64,000 bases of DNA. Source: Bubalus kerabau. Its lineage: Eukaryota > Chordata > Mammalia > Artiodactyla > Bovidae. The stretch is taken from contig NC_073626.1 in assembly GCF_029407905.1 (NCBI RefSeq), positions 82,859,482-82,923,481 on the forward strand, read 5' to 3'. The notes beneath the pieces are model-generated. The model saw only the letters and a list, made by a program, of their open reading frames with translations, ran no database searches and was not told where the DNA came from. Below, piece after piece: positions 1 to 11,362 of this stretch. The translations under genes and the position numbers were made by a program. Numbering within the stretch: position 1 is the first letter of the stretch; the number at the start of each line of letters is the position of its first letter.

Positions 1-1395
1 CTATCATGGATATGTGACTGCCAACAAAATGAATGCCATGCAATGAGTATTCCACACTGAATACATCAGTTTAAGTGAGAATTGGTACTTTATGCTGTCT
101 TGAAGGAACTATGAACATTTCATAAAAACCCTCTATCAGGTGGCAACAAGAAATCAGATACATGGGGATTTGGAAGAATTGGTTATGAAGATTCCCAGGC
201 TGTATTGATAAAGGTCTGAGGATACTGGGAAACATCTTCAAAACCACAGGGTCAGTTAGAATATCCTACCACAGGAGAGATCTCAAAGCACTCCTCTGGT
301 CATTCCAAACAACCAAGTCAAATCAAATATATGAAGTCGTGTCTCTTATTCCCCCAAAACCTCTTTTACCTGATCCAGACATGACAGATGCAGCTGGGTG
401 CCTTTACAGGGGCACATTCTCCCTCTGGAGCAGCCTGGTTCCCCACTCCTCTCCTCCCGCCCTTAAAGGAGAGATGTGTGTGACTTCCTAGCTCATCAGT
501 GCCCTTCTCTCAACTTAGAGTCATGCTCTGCCAACCTTTGCTGTTTTGCTTCTCCTCCCAGATGACTTATATCACTTGAACTTGAACCTGAAATATGATG
601 CTTCCCTCTGGCATGGACTGAACCATGAGTGTATTATCATTGTTATTTTCAGAGTGGAGCAATCAGAAATTCCTAACATCTCTCCACAGTCAGACCAACT
701 CTAGGACTGTTAGAAAACCATTTTAGGTAAAGATATTGAAATATTATAATTATGTAATTAAAAGAGTATTCATAGATTTTGGCAATTATTCACCAGAGAG
801 TGAAAAACAACTACATACTGGGCAGATACACATGGTTACAAGTTCTGATAACTGTATAGATTACTTTTCTATACTTTTCTTATCTCTCTCTCTGGCCTGC
901 CTCCTAGCTAGAATCACTTAGCTGCACTGGTAATTGCTTTAATTGCTCTTCTAACTGATTTCCAGTTTTAATAAAGACAAAGGGCAAAAGGAGTTGTAAC
1001 ATATGCTTAGTTATCAATCCAAGAACCCAGAACCAAACTTTGTACAAGCTGTTGTGAAAACAAAGAATCATATAATACACCTGGCAATAGGAGTTCTAAT
1101 GGATACATATGGCAAATAAGCAAATAAAGACAACTGTATGTAGTAAGAACATAGTTAGAATAAGTAAGATTACATGAGAACACTTGGTTTGTGGGTGGAG
1201 GCAAAGGTGCAGCAGTTGGAACTGATTTCAAAAATAAGCGAATTTGAGTGAGTCTTACGATGTGAATAGCTCACCAGTCTGTAAACACAGGAATGACTTG
1301 GCCTTGTCTTAATTCTCTAAACTCATTGGCAGGACCCCTGTTGAGTGGCAGAAACCCAACACTGATATTTCATGAGACAATTTTATTCAAAACAA
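1..1395. other. No recognised feature
   Basis: AT-rich unique-looking sequence. Short open frames at 736-921 (+) and 1007-1231 (-) show no domain, signal or flanking splice pattern that I can recognise and look like chance frames. Confidence 0.5.
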
Positions 1396-1399
1396 ATTA

Positions 1400-2084
1400 A
1401 CAATAGCAACAACAACAAAAAACCTAACTAAAGGCACCAGAGAATGAATCAAAATAGGCAAAAACTTGAGGTAAGTTGGCACGTAGGACAAAGGGATAGC
1501 CTTGGGTGAACTTCACAGTTTAACAGCTATTAATAAGATGGAAATCCCCAATCGGTGCCAGTTCAGGAAAGACTACAACTCCACTGGAAAATCTTGACTT
1601 GAAAAACCATAGCAGAGTCATTGGAAAAGGAATAGAGAGATAATACACATGTGGAATTAGCAGGCAAGAATTTTGAAGTAGCTATTTTAACTAGGTTCAA
1701 AAACAAAGGGAAAGTAATCTTACAAAAAATTAAATGACAGTGTATGAAAACTCAAATCTTGAAGGAGGAATGGAGAGGCTCAGAAATTATACATATGTGG
1801 GTATATAGAGATTATTTTCCTTCCCTTGAGTTCTTTACAAGGAAAATGAGTATTTAAAAAAAAGAATAACACTATAAGACGGGGTCTTTGATATATGTAG
1901 AAACAAAAAACGTAAGACAACAATAGCACAAAGGATGGGAGGCCATGCATGGGATGACGTTATCAGGAGGCTCTGGTGTGTGTCAAGAGTGACTTACGAA
2001 GTGGGAGGTGGGACTTGTCAGGTGTTGGGTGGGACATGGAAAGTGGTACAATATGAATGTGAAGGATGTAACAATTTTAGGGTT
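1400..2084 (+). mobile_element. Possible ancient L1 (L1M) 5' region, part 1
   Basis: A-rich sequence that resembles the 5' non-coding region of old mammalian L1M elements. The last 150 bases (a run starting AAAGGATGGGAGG and leading to AAAGTGGTACAATATGA) are the most similar part. It appears to continue at 2437 after the LTR. No ORF survives. The resemblance is from memory of the family and is weak, so this could be another A-rich repeat. Confidence 0.35.
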
Positions 2085-2436
2085 GTCTTCATCCATTCAG
2101 TCTGTTACAACAAAGTGACATAGACAGGGTGGTTTACAACCAAAAGAAATTTACTTCTCACATTTCCAGAAGTCTGAGATCAGAAAGCCAGCATGGTCAG
2201 GTTCCAGTTAGAGACTTTTTTCCAGATCACAGATTGCCAACTTTTCCTGTAACCTCACACAGCAGAAAGATTTAGCTAGCGCCCCAGCTATTTTCTTATA
2301 AAGTCTCTGATCCTATGCATGAGAGCTCCCCTCATGAACTAATTACATCCCAAAGGCCTCACCTCTGAATATATTCACATAGGGATTAGAGTTTCAATAT
2401 ATGAATTTTAGGGGGGACACACTCAATCCATTGCAA
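2085..2436 (-). mobile_element. MaLR-type LTR (MLT1/MST group), solo
   Basis: Read on the minus strand this matches the layout of a mammalian MaLR LTR. It begins with a GTGTCCCCCC-type start (plus strand GGGGGGACACAC near 2412) followed by AAAATTCATATATTGAA. The middle has CCTTTGGGATGTAATTAGTTC. The end has GAAGTAAATTTCTTTTGG and the complement of GGTGGTTTACAAC. There is no internal retroviral sequence, so it is a solo LTR. It is heavily diverged and the exact subfamily is not assigned. It sits inside what looks like an older L1M fragment. Confidence 0.65.
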
Positions 2437-2660
2437 AGATGCATTTGTAACCCCTCCAGCAAACACTAAAAACACATTTAGAAGAGTGCAGCTAAAACTC
2501 TTATTGAAGAAAAAGCTAATAATAGAAAAGTTTTATTATCATCACCCTGCCAAAGAGGCAAAAAACAGCAGCCAAATAATTCAGATACAATATAGATAAA
2601 AGAAATTTAAACTGCTAACACAGAGTGTGAGAGTGGAAGAAACACCACACAGCTGGAAAA
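2437..2660 (+). mobile_element. Possible ancient L1 (L1M) 5' region, part 2
   Basis: Continuation of the 1400-2084 A-rich repeat on the far side of the LTR, with the pattern 'CACTAAAAACA ... AGCTAATAATAGAAAAG' typical of old L1 5' regions. Weak evidence. Confidence 0.3.
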
Positions 2661-3299
2661 GTTGGCCTTAGATAAAACAACTGACTTGCTTCTGAATATA
2701 ATAGAAAAGAGGGGGAAAGAATAACTGGGAGATGTGGTCAATGACAGTATCAGGATACTGATTTGTCTTATGTGATAGAAAACACCATATGGGCCCAGTG
2801 GGATTGGGAGGTAATTATACACTTAGATGAGTTGAAGCGGCCAACTAGTTGTTAATGGTAGATCAAGACAATGATAGTATTTGTACGATGATCTAGGCAA
2901 ATTTCTCCATTATATTCACCAATGTCTTGATCAATATAAAGTTGTGCTTTCAAAGCAACAACTTAATTTTAGCAGGTCAAGAATATTGCTTCTCTCAGAC
3001 AGGTTAAAGAAAGCAGTGCTAAAAAAAATTAAAAATTAAAAAAAAAAAAAGCAGTGCTGTTGTGAAATTATATAAACTTCAATATAAACTTCAATACAAA
3101 CTATTGACTTCTTTTTCTCTATTTTATAAGAGAATTGAATATAAATGACTATGCTCACATGTGGCAAGGGACTTCCCTTAGCCATTAGAAAGTTTATCTT
3201 TCAATTCCCATTTTCCAAATTACTGATGATGATTATCAGAGGATATCTGTCTGAGGACATTTAAGGCTCTGTCTACAACAGTTGTGGAATGATATTCTT
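2661..3299. other. No recognised feature
   Basis: AT-rich sequence with an A-rich simple stretch near 3019-3050. No gene signal seen. Confidence 0.45.
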
Positions 3300-3686
3300 G
3301 AATATACACTGAAATGCACAGATAATAACTCACAGGATGTTCATAAGTATATACACTTGTGTAACAATCAATTATGATGTAGGACATTCCTATCACTCTA
3401 CATAATTCATTGCTGCCCTCTTACAATCTATCCTTGTTCACAAATAAACAAAGGTCTTGATTTCTATCAAAATAGCTCTATTTGCCTTATGCTTAAAGTT
3501 TATATAAAACCAATAATTGAATATACATTCTGTATAACCTGTTTTACTTTGTTCACATAATAATTACATGATTTATTCATCTTATTATGTGTAACAGTAC
3601 TTCTGTTTTGTTTTGTTTTCTTTTTGCTGAGTAGCATTCAATTATATGGCCCGATCACAATTTCTTTACTCATTGCATTTTGAACT
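3300..3686 (-). mobile_element. Ancient L1 3' region, segment 1 (antisense)
   Basis: On the minus strand this is the 3' UTR and the end of ORF2 of an old L1. The plus-strand text near 3625-3670 (GCTGAGTAGCATTCAATTAT, then a CACAATTTCTTTACTCATT-like stretch) is the reverse complement of the conserved L1 ORF2 C-terminal region. The same L1 seems to continue in 5760-5826, 6035-6105 and 7265-7620, in the correct order, with younger elements between the pieces. Badly decayed. Confidence 0.6.
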
Positions 3687-3798
3687 CCAGGAGATGGTGA
3701 AGGACAGGGAGGCTTCGTGTGTTATAGTCCATGTGGTCGCAAAGTGTGGGAAATGACCAGGCAACTGAAAATCACCAATAAATTTTTTTTTTTTTTTT
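3687..3798 (+). mobile_element. BovB 3'-terminal fragment followed by a T tract
   Basis: About 85 bases of the BovB 3' end (GAACTCCAGGAGATGGTGAA to GGCAACTGA) are followed by a short spacer and a run of about 18 T (about 3781-3798). A second, 5'-truncated BovB copy begins immediately afterwards in the same orientation. The fragment may be a separate insertion or a by-product of the same event. Confidence 0.7.
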
Positions 3799-5759
3799 GC
3801 TGTGTAGACATTGTACAGGAGACAGGGATCAAGACCATCCCTGTGGAAAAGAAATACAAAAAAACAAAATGGCTGTCTGGGGAGGCCTTACAAATAGCTG
3901 TGAAAAGAAGAGAAGTGAAAAGCAAAGGAGAAAAGGAAAGATATAACCATCTGAATTCAGAGTTCCAAAGAATAGCAAGAAGAGATAAGAAAGCCTTCTT
4001 CAGCGATCAATGCGCAGAAATAGAGGAAAACAACAGAATGGGAAAGACCAGAGATCTCTTCAAGAAAATTAGAGATACCAAGGGAACATTTCATGCAAAG
4101 ATGGGCTCAATAAAGGAAAGAAATGGTATGGACCTAACAGAAACAGAAGATATTAAGAAGAGGTGGCAAGAATACATAGAACTGTACAAAAAAGATCTTC
4201 ATGACCCAGATAATCATAATGCTGTGATCACTCACCTAGAGCCAGACATCCTGGAATGTGAAGTCAAGTGGGCCTTAGAAAGTATCACTACGAACAAAGC
4301 TAGTGGAGGTGATGGAATTCCAGTTGAGCTCTTTCAAATCCTGAAAGATGATGCTATGAAAGTACTGCACTCAATATGTCAGCAAATCTGGAAAACTTAG
4401 CAATGGCCACAGGACTGGAAAAGGTCAGTTTTCATTCCAGTCCCAAAGAAAGGCAATGCCAAAGAATGCTCAAACTACCACACAATTGCACTCATCTCAC
4501 ACGCTAGTAAAGTAATGCTCAAAATTCTCCAAGCCAGGCTTCAGCAATGCGTGAACCGTGAACTTCCAGATGTCCAAGTTGGTTTTAGAAAAGGCAGAGG
4601 AACCAGAGATCAAATTGCCAACATCTGCTGGATCATTGAAAAAACAAGAGAGTTCCGGAAAAACATCTATTTCTGCTTTATTGACTATGCCAAAGCCTTT
4701 GACTGTGTGGATCACATAAAGTGTGGAAAATCCTGAAAGAGATGGGAATACCAGAGCACCTGACCTGCCTCTTGAGAAATCTGTATGCAGGTCAGGAAGC
4801 AACAGTTAGAACTGGACATGGAATAACAGACTGGTTCCAAATAGGAAAAGGAGTACGTCAAGGCTTTATATTGTCACCCTGCTTCTTTAACTTATATGCA
4901 GAGTACATCATGAGAAACGCTGGGCTGGAAGAAGCACAAACTGGAATCAAGATTGCGGGGAGAAATATCAATAACCTCAGATATGTAGATGACACCACCC
5001 TTATGGCAGAAAGTGAAGAGGAACTAAAAAGCCTCTTGATGAAAGTGAAAGTGGAGAGTGAAAAGGTTGGCTTAAAGCTCACATTCAGAAAACGAAGATC
5101 ATGGCATCTGGTCCCATCACTTCATGGGAAATAGATGGGGAAACAGTGGAAACAGTGTCAGACTTTATTTTTGGGGGCTCCAAAATCACTGCAGATGGTG
5201 ATTGCAGCCGTGAAATTAAAAGATGTTTGCTCCTTGGAAGGAAATTTATAACCAACATAAATAGCATATTAAAAAGCAGAGATATTACTTTGCCAAGAAA
5301 GGTCCGTGTAGTCAAGGCTATGGTTTTTCCAGTGGTCATGTATGGATGTGAGAGTCGGACTGTGTAGAAAGCTGAGCGTCGAAGAATTGATGCTTTTGAA
5401 CTGTGGTATTGGAGAAGGCTCTTGCGAGTCCCTTGGACTATAAGGAAATCCAGCCAGTCCATCCGAAAGGAGACCAGTCCTGGGTGTTCATTGGCAAGAC
5501 TGATGCTGAGGCTGAAACTCCAATACTTTGGCCTCCTCATGCGAAGAGCTGACTCATTGGAAAAGACCCTGATGCTGGGAGGGATTGGGGGCAGGAGTAG
5601 AAGGGGATGACCGAGGATGAGATGGCTGGATGGCATCACCGACTCGATGCACATGAGTTTGGGTGAACTCCGGGAGTTGGTGATGGACAGGGAGGCCTGG
5701 TGTGCTGCGATTCATGGGGTCGCAAAGAGTCGGACATGACTGAGCAACTGAACTGACTG
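3799..5759 (+). mobile_element. BovB LINE copy A, 5'-truncated
   Basis: RTE-clade non-LTR retrotransposon. The endonuclease half is missing, and the copy starts just upstream of the motif ATTGTACAGGAGACAGGGAT. It runs through the whole reverse-transcriptase region to the BovB 3' end (GGGTCGCAAAGAGTCGGACA, then GAGCAACTGAACTGACTGA). 5' truncation with an intact 3' end is expected of target-primed reverse transcription. It sits inside an antisense ancient L1. Confidence 0.93.
3800..5610 (+). pseudogene. BovB reverse-transcriptase ORF, broken
   Basis: Remnant of the BovB ORF2-type protein, a reverse transcriptase that copies the element's RNA at the nicked target. Visible landmarks are the fingers/palm motif VGFRKGRGTRDQIAN (about 4580-4625), FIDYAKAFDCVDH (about 4675-4715), GKGVRQGFILSPCFFNLYAEY (about 4843-4905) and the catalytic box Y-V-D-D at 4982-4993, with V in place of the usual A. 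The frame is broken by a stop at 4398-4400, a frameshift near 4725, another near 5085 (one base missing in the CTCACATTCAG stretch), a stop near 5365 and a stop near 5608. It cannot encode a working enzyme. Evidence is clear from sequence; the family is RTE/BovB. Confidence 0.9.
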
Positions 5760-5826
5760 ATCACATTTTAATGGTGCTTTTTATTCAATTATTAATTTTC
5801 AGAAGTCTTTTTTATATTCTTTCTGT
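5760..5826 (-). mobile_element. Ancient L1, segment 2 (antisense)
   Basis: Short continuation of the L1 host element (plus-strand TTTTATTCAATTATTAATTT ... TTTTTTATATTCTTT is the reverse complement of L1 ORF2), flanked by BovB copy A and a SINE. Confidence 0.5.
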
Positions 5827-5844
5827 GAGTGTGTGTGTGTGTGT
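5825..5844. repeat. (GT)n microsatellite
   Basis: GT dinucleotide run at the 3' (tail) side of the adjacent antisense Bov-tA. Confidence 0.85.
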
Positions 5845-6034
5845 TCAGTTGTTCAGTCATGTCCAATTCTTTGTGACCCCATGAACTATAGCCCACCAGG
5901 CTTCTCTGTCCATGGTTTTTTCCAGGCAAGAATACTGGAGTGAGTTGCGGTTTCCTCCACCAGGGATCAAACCCACATCTCAGTCTCCTACATTGGCAGG
6001 TATATTTTTTACCACTGAGCCACCTGGGAAGTCC
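5843..6034 (-). mobile_element. Bov-tA SINE (antisense)
   Basis: tRNA-derived head plus BovA body, read on the minus strand: GACTTCCCAGGTGGCTCAGT at the right end and the GGTTTGATCCCTGG-like B-box region near 5965-5985. Flanks TTTTATATTCTTT (left) and TTTTAATACTCTTT (right) look like a degraded target duplication in the L1 host. Diverged. Confidence 0.85.
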
Positions 6035-6105
6035 TTTTAATACTCTTTATGCAAGACCCTTTGTACTTGAGTCTATTGTTTCACTTTCATTTTACCTAAA
6101 CCAAG
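6035..6105 (-). mobile_element. Ancient L1, segment 3 (antisense)
   Basis: Plus-strand CAAGACCCTTTGTACTTGAG is in the place expected for the L1 ORF2 antisense text that continues from 5826. Short and diverged. Confidence 0.45.
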
Positions 6106-7260
6106 GTATGCAGGTGAAGCAGCAACAGTTAGAACTGGACATGGTAAACAGAGTGGTTCCAAATTGGGAAAGGAGTATGTCAAGGCTGTATATTGTCATC
6201 CTGCTTATTTAACTTATATGCAGAGTACATCATGAGAAATGCCAGGATGGATGAAGCACAAGCTGGAATCAAGATTGCTGGGAGAAATATCAATAACCTC
6301 AGACATGCAGACGACACCACCCTTATGGCAGAAAGTGAAGAGGAACTAAAGAGCCTCTTGATGAAAGGGAAAGAGGAGAGTGAAAAAGCTGGATTAAAAC
6401 TCAACATTCAAAAAACTAAGATCATGGAATCCTGCCCCATCACTTCCTGGAAAATATATGGGGAAACAATAGAAACAGGGAGAGTCTATTTTTTGGGGCT
6501 TCAAAATCAATGCGTATGGTGACTGCAGTCATGAAATTAAAAGACACTTGCTCCTTGGAAGGAAAGCTATGATCCACCTAAACAGCATATTATTTTTTTT
6601 TAATTTTTATGTTTATTTCATTTCTTTCTTTTTTAAAATATAATTTATTTTAATTGGAGGTTAATTACTTTACAATATTGTATTGGTTTTGCCATACATC
6701 AACATGAATCCACCACAGGTATACACGTGTTCCCCATCCTGAACCCCCTACCCTCCTCCCTCCCCGTACCATCCTTCTGGGTCGTCTTTGCTGAAAAAAA
6801 GTCAGTCTAGTCAAAGCTATGGTTTTTCCAGTAGTCATGCATGGATGTGAGAGTTGGACTATAAAGAAAGCTGAGCAGCGAAGAATTAATGCTTTTGAAC
6901 CATGATGGTGGAGAAGATTCTTGAGAGTCCCTTGGGCTGCAAGGAGATATAACCAGTCAATCCCCAAGGAAATTAGTCCTGAATATTCACTGGAAGTACT
7001 GGTGCTGAAACTGAAACTCTAATACTTTGGCCACCTGATGCAAAGAACTGATTCATTGGAAAAGACCCTGATGCTGGGAAAGATCTAAGGCGGGAGGAGA
7101 TGGGGATAACAGAGGATGAGATGGCTGGATGGCATCACTGACTCGATGGACGTGAGTCTGCGTGAACTCTGGGAGTTGGTGATGGACAGGGAGGCCTGGC
7201 GTGCTGTGATTCATGGGGTCGCAGAGTCGGACACGACTGAGTGACTGAACTGACTGAACT
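6106..7260 (+). mobile_element. BovB LINE copy B, 5'-truncated, carrying an L1_BT fragment
   Basis: Begins in the RT palm region (GTATGCAGGTGAAGCAGCAA) and runs to the BovB 3' end (GGGTCGCAGAGTCGGACACG, GACTGAACTGACTGAACTGA). The RT box is R-H-A-D-D (about 6300-6315), with H in place of Y. It is interrupted at 6591-6786 by the 3' end of a ruminant L1 in antisense. Several frameshifts; no coding potential. Confidence 0.9.
6591..6786 (-). mobile_element. Ruminant L1 (L1_BT-type) 3' end with poly(A), antisense
   Basis: The plus-strand T-rich start (6591-6660) is the poly(A) tail region. It is followed by the reverse complement of the L1_BT 3' UTR (TTTACAATATTGTATTGGTT, then CATCAACATGAATCCACCAC and the pyrimidine-rich CCCCTACCCTCCTCCCTCCC). 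It splits BovB copy B. About 20 bases of BovB are absent at the junction and I see no clear target duplication. Confidence 0.85.
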
Positions 7261-7264
7261 GATG

Positions 7265-7620
7265 TTATCCAACAATTACATGATCCATCTTCCCTGAATG
7301 ATATCTTACCATATATTTGATATATGTATTCGGTTCTATTCCTAGAGTTTTTATTTGTCTTTATTTCTCTATTTTGAACAGTTTTCATTATTAAGGCCTT
7401 ATAATATTTTAATAGTATAATAGCATATTTATTTTAAAATATGAACTTCAGAATCAGTTTTTTAAGCTATTGGAAAATACTGTTGATATTTTTATTGGGA
7501 TCATTTTAAATTTATATGTTAACTTGGGGGAGATGACATCTCACCAAGGTTAAATATTCCTATCTGAGATCATGTCTTTTCATTTGCTCATGTCTTCCAC
7601 GAGTCCCTCAGTTGCATTGA
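7265..7620 (-). mobile_element. Ancient L1, segment 4 (antisense)
   Basis: Plus-strand text such as TATTCGGTTCTATTCCTAGA and TTATTAAGGCCTTATAATAT is the diverged reverse complement of L1 ORF2. It completes the L1 series begun at 3300. The end point is uncertain. Confidence 0.5.
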
Positions 7621-8763
7621 GAATGTAACTTATATGTGCTCCTTTAAGTTCAATTTAGTCTACAAATGAGATTTCACCACAATATTTGAGAAAAAAAGTG
7701 GCTAGAGAATGAGATACTAAGTCCAACCTGCCTTGTCAGTTACCAGCATTGAACTGAACTCAACTGGGAAAGCAACAACAAAAACAACAACCCCAGAAAA
7801 CATAGCAAGAAATCTTGGCGAGAACTCACATCATTTAAGAGATATATAAAATCAGGTAAAATTACAGTGATTTCTACACTCAGGCAAGAAGTAAGGGTAG
7901 AAGAAATGCCATATTATAACCCTAAAAGGTAAATCAAACTATTTTACATTATTAATGTCTCCCTCATCAAGACCTTTCAGACCCTAAAGACTGTTGTCAA
8001 AAATTAAGAGTGAAAAAGTTAAGCCTGAAAGTATATACAGTACGCAAGAAAATTTAAGTAAAATATAGATGCTCTAAGTTTCTAAAATCTGCCACTTACA
8101 GAACCCCCATGATATTCAGATTTATGTTTCCATGAACACCTAACATTATGTGGGCAGACTGTGTCCACTTCAATAACCTAGAAGCTAAAATGAAAGACAA
8201 AAATTATCCAAATGCTAACAGTTCATGAAACTGACCTATAGATTTTTTTTAGTTGTCTCTGCTTTTAATTTGCTGTCTTAAATGTATACAAATGTTTCTT
8301 GGAGAGTTTACAAGAGTAAAGGGGGAGTTGCTGCTTATTTAAACAATTTTAATGAAGGAATAACCTTTTACATTTAACATTTATTCCCTTCATTTGCTTT
8401 CTGGCAGCAGTTCATAGTTTTTTACCCCTCCCAAAGGACATAGCATAATGAACATACACGAGATCATTTAAATGAATGTTTTTAATGAGTTCTTTGAATA
8501 GATTCTTTAAAAAGCAAGCATGAAATTGCTTTCTCAGTTGGGATGCTCTAAAATATTTTTAGAAGATTCATATATAAAGCCTTAAAATTTGAACCATTTT
8601 TTAAAGGAACAATGATTGAAAAGGTTTTTTTTGGGGGGAGGAATATGATTTATTTTCACTCATACTGCAGAAGACATTACAAAACCCAGCAGGATTTTTG
8701 ACTTATTTTAATGGATTATCACATTTCATATTAATAAGTAGTTATTTATCACATTTAAATCTA
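7621..8763. other. No recognised feature
   Basis: AT-rich sequence with no repeat family or coding signal that I recognise. Confidence 0.45.
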
Positions 8764-8876
8764 TGAAAGTGAAAGTGAAGTTGCTCAGTCGTGTCCGGCT
8801 CTTTGCGACCCCATGGACTCCGTCCATGGGATTTTCCAGGCAAGAGTGCTGGAGTGGATTGCCATTTCCTTCTCCA
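8764..8876 (-). mobile_element. BovA-type SINE fragment (antisense)
   Basis: GAAAGTGAAGTTGCTCAGTC ... GCCATTTCCTTCTCC is the reverse complement of the Bov-A body. The tRNA-like head is absent and about 20 bases are deleted at the CCATGGACT / CCGTCCATGG join. Confidence 0.88.
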
Positions 8877-10490
8877 TAGCTCTTATATAATGCTTTCATA
8901 TGTGGAAACATGTAATCTCTGTAGTTAGTGAATATTAGATGCAAATAAATTTACATTATATAACAGACATTGTTCCCGTAATCTCATTAAATACTTGCTC
9001 AAGGTGTCAGAGTTTTAACCCCATCCTCTCACCTCTGTGATTGTCTCAGTTGGGCAAATACTTTGTTTTTTCTCATCAAAGCCATGTTCAAAACTGCTGT
9101 TGCAATACATCTCATTAGCTTTCATTAAAGAGATGTTTGAGACTTCTGTTTAATGATAGTATTCACTTCCTGGATGGGGAGGAGGAAAAGTGCAGGGCCA
9201 GACACTTTTGGAAGCCATTATGCCACCATGAGGACTAAGGATGACGTGGACACAACAAGCAGTGTGCAGTTGTTAGAACTGCACAGAAGAGGAACCAAAA
9301 CTTGATAAGAGTCTTGTTGACATGTGATATGGTCTCAGGCTTTTCTGTAATGTGAGAAAATGAGTTTTCTTTATTATTTAAGCTCCTCTGAAACTGAGTG
9401 ATGTGTATTACCTTTGGCAAGTATCATTCCCCTAATTTTGAAACCATTTATCCATTTGGTAGCATGCATTGTTTAACTGCCTCTGCTTAGATTCAAATTA
9501 ACTGTCCTGATAGCTCAGACCCTTAAATCTGGCATTTTAAAAATTAAACCACCTTATAAATAACAAAAAGTTGGATGTTGATCAGTCTTGTGAGTGTTGT
9601 TATTATAACATCTTGTGTGTTTTGTTTCTCTCAGTTAAAAATATTCACACACATTATCCATCTTCTTTAGAAAAGAATGGAAATATTAAAATCAATTTTC
9701 TTATCTTTAAGAGTTAACTCAGTCCAATGTGATTTACATGTACTTTTGAAAACAGAGTACATTTAGTATAAAGGAACATTGTGGCAAAATACATCCAGAT
9801 AATTCCTTATATGTGAAAAGATATTTCCTTATATGTGAAAAGACTTTGCAACAAATAACTAGAAAGTTTCTTTCAGGCTTTAATATCCTGTGATTATATG
9901 GTAAATGAGATATTGGGAGTCTGTGGGGAAAGTGGTTGAAGCACACAGCACATGGCGATCATCAGGAAAGCAAGCATTCTCTTGCCCTTTATAAGCTGGT
10001 TTATTGTTTAACTACTTGAAGATCTTAAAGGATAGATTTTGCGTCTGTTTTCTGCATTGTTTTTCACATAATTCTCTTTGATGATGTTTAAATTTGCCAT
10101 GTTCATTTATTCTTTATTGTTTTACATATTCAATTATATATATAAAAGAACATTGATTTGATGTTAAAGATTTTGAAAATTAAATCTAAAAGGTTCAGAA
10201 CTAGGAATATTTCTTCACATTGGGAGGATATTTAAAGCATGTTTTCCAAGTCATGGTTGAGCCTCTTTGGAACTCCTTTGTTGGTAAAGAACTCATTAGT
10301 TCCTAAGTAGCTCATTTTATTTTCATATAGCTAATGCCTCCATCGATGAATTTAACCTTCATATATATACTCCTTGGATTCTAGAAACCTAATTGACATA
10401 TTATTGTAAATGTCACTAAATATAACCTTTTGAGGTAAACTGCTATACTCATCTGACTGTATTTATTTTTGTCAGATTTTTTAAAAACAT
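8877..10490. other. No recognised feature; short tandem duplication at 9803-9843
   Basis: No gene or repeat family recognised. TTCCTTATATGTGAAAAGA occurs twice in tandem (9803-9821 and 9825-9843, period 22). Confidence 0.45.
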
Positions 10491-10494
10491 GCAA

Positions 10495-10556
10495 TCATCA
10501 ATTGGGATTGACATATACCAACTACTATATAAAAAATACAGTGAAATATAGATATA
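10495..10556 (+). mobile_element. L1 (L1MA-like) 3' UTR, left piece
   Basis: TTGGGATTGACATATACCAA and ACTACTATAT match the mammalian L1MA-type 3' UTR. The rest of that UTR lies at 12197-12375, after a BovB insertion. The last 20 bases before BovB are not L1-like. Confidence 0.65.
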
Positions 10557-11262
10557 GGACTGGAAAAGGTCAGTTTTCACTCCAATCCCAAAGAAAGGCA
10601 ATGCCAAAGAATGTTCAAACTACCACACAATTGCACTCATCTCACACACCAGCAAAATAATGCTCAAAATACTCCAGGCTATGCTTCAATAACATGAACC
10701 AAGAACTTTCAGATGTTCAAGCTGGATTTAGAAAAGGCAGAGGAACCAGAGATCAAATTGCCAACATCCGCTGGATCACAGAAAAAGTAGGAGAATTCCA
10801 GAACAACATCTACTTTGGCTTGATTGACTACGCTAAAGCCTTTGACAGTATGGATCACAACAAACTGTGGAAAATTCTTCAAGAGATTGAGAGAGTCCAT
10901 TCTTAGGTAGGTTGATAAGTCTGGGGTCCCCAAGGAGGAAAAAGGGGTCTGGAGTTCTCAAGAATGAGACAGGGGTCTGGAGTTCTCAAGGAGGAGAAAA
11001 GGACAAACATTTTTTCTTTAAGCCCAGAGCTGATGATTTCACAGAAAAAACACTCATCTTCCTCAAGGATATATTTTTCCTTACGCTCTGTACCAATGAC
11101 TATATACCAACAACGTATCCTGCTTGAGGACTTGTTTATCCTTCTTGAGAAACTTCTGACTAATCCTGTCATCTTAAAATGTCTAGTATGGGAGTGGGTC
11201 TGGTAAGACCTATACAACCTTGAGACATTCTTTTGATTTATTGTTAGTAACCAGTTGTAAAG

Positions 11263-11269
11263 TATATAA
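11263..11269 (+). promoter_or_regulatory. TATA-like box of the solo LTR
   Basis: TATATAA, about 90 bases upstream of the LTR poly(A) signal, in the position expected at the U3/R boundary. Activity is unknown. Confidence 0.6.
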
Positions 11270-11356
11270 CTTCCTTGCTAAGACTAGTGAGTGGGGCTCT
11301 CTTTGTCCCCCTTTTGATGTCTATGTCAGAAGCTTTCTCTGTCCCTTTTTCACTTT

Positions 11357-11362
11357 AATAAA
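11357..11362 (+). promoter_or_regulatory. Poly(A) signal of the solo LTR
   Basis: AATAAA within CACTTTAATAAAACTCTGCT, the expected R-region polyadenylation signal. Confidence 0.7.

Noticed and set aside
3717..4400. 227-codon open frame as a host gene
   Set aside because: It is BovB RT upstream sequence fused to a chance N-terminus from the neighbouring BovB 3' fragment and T tract; stops and frameshifts follow.
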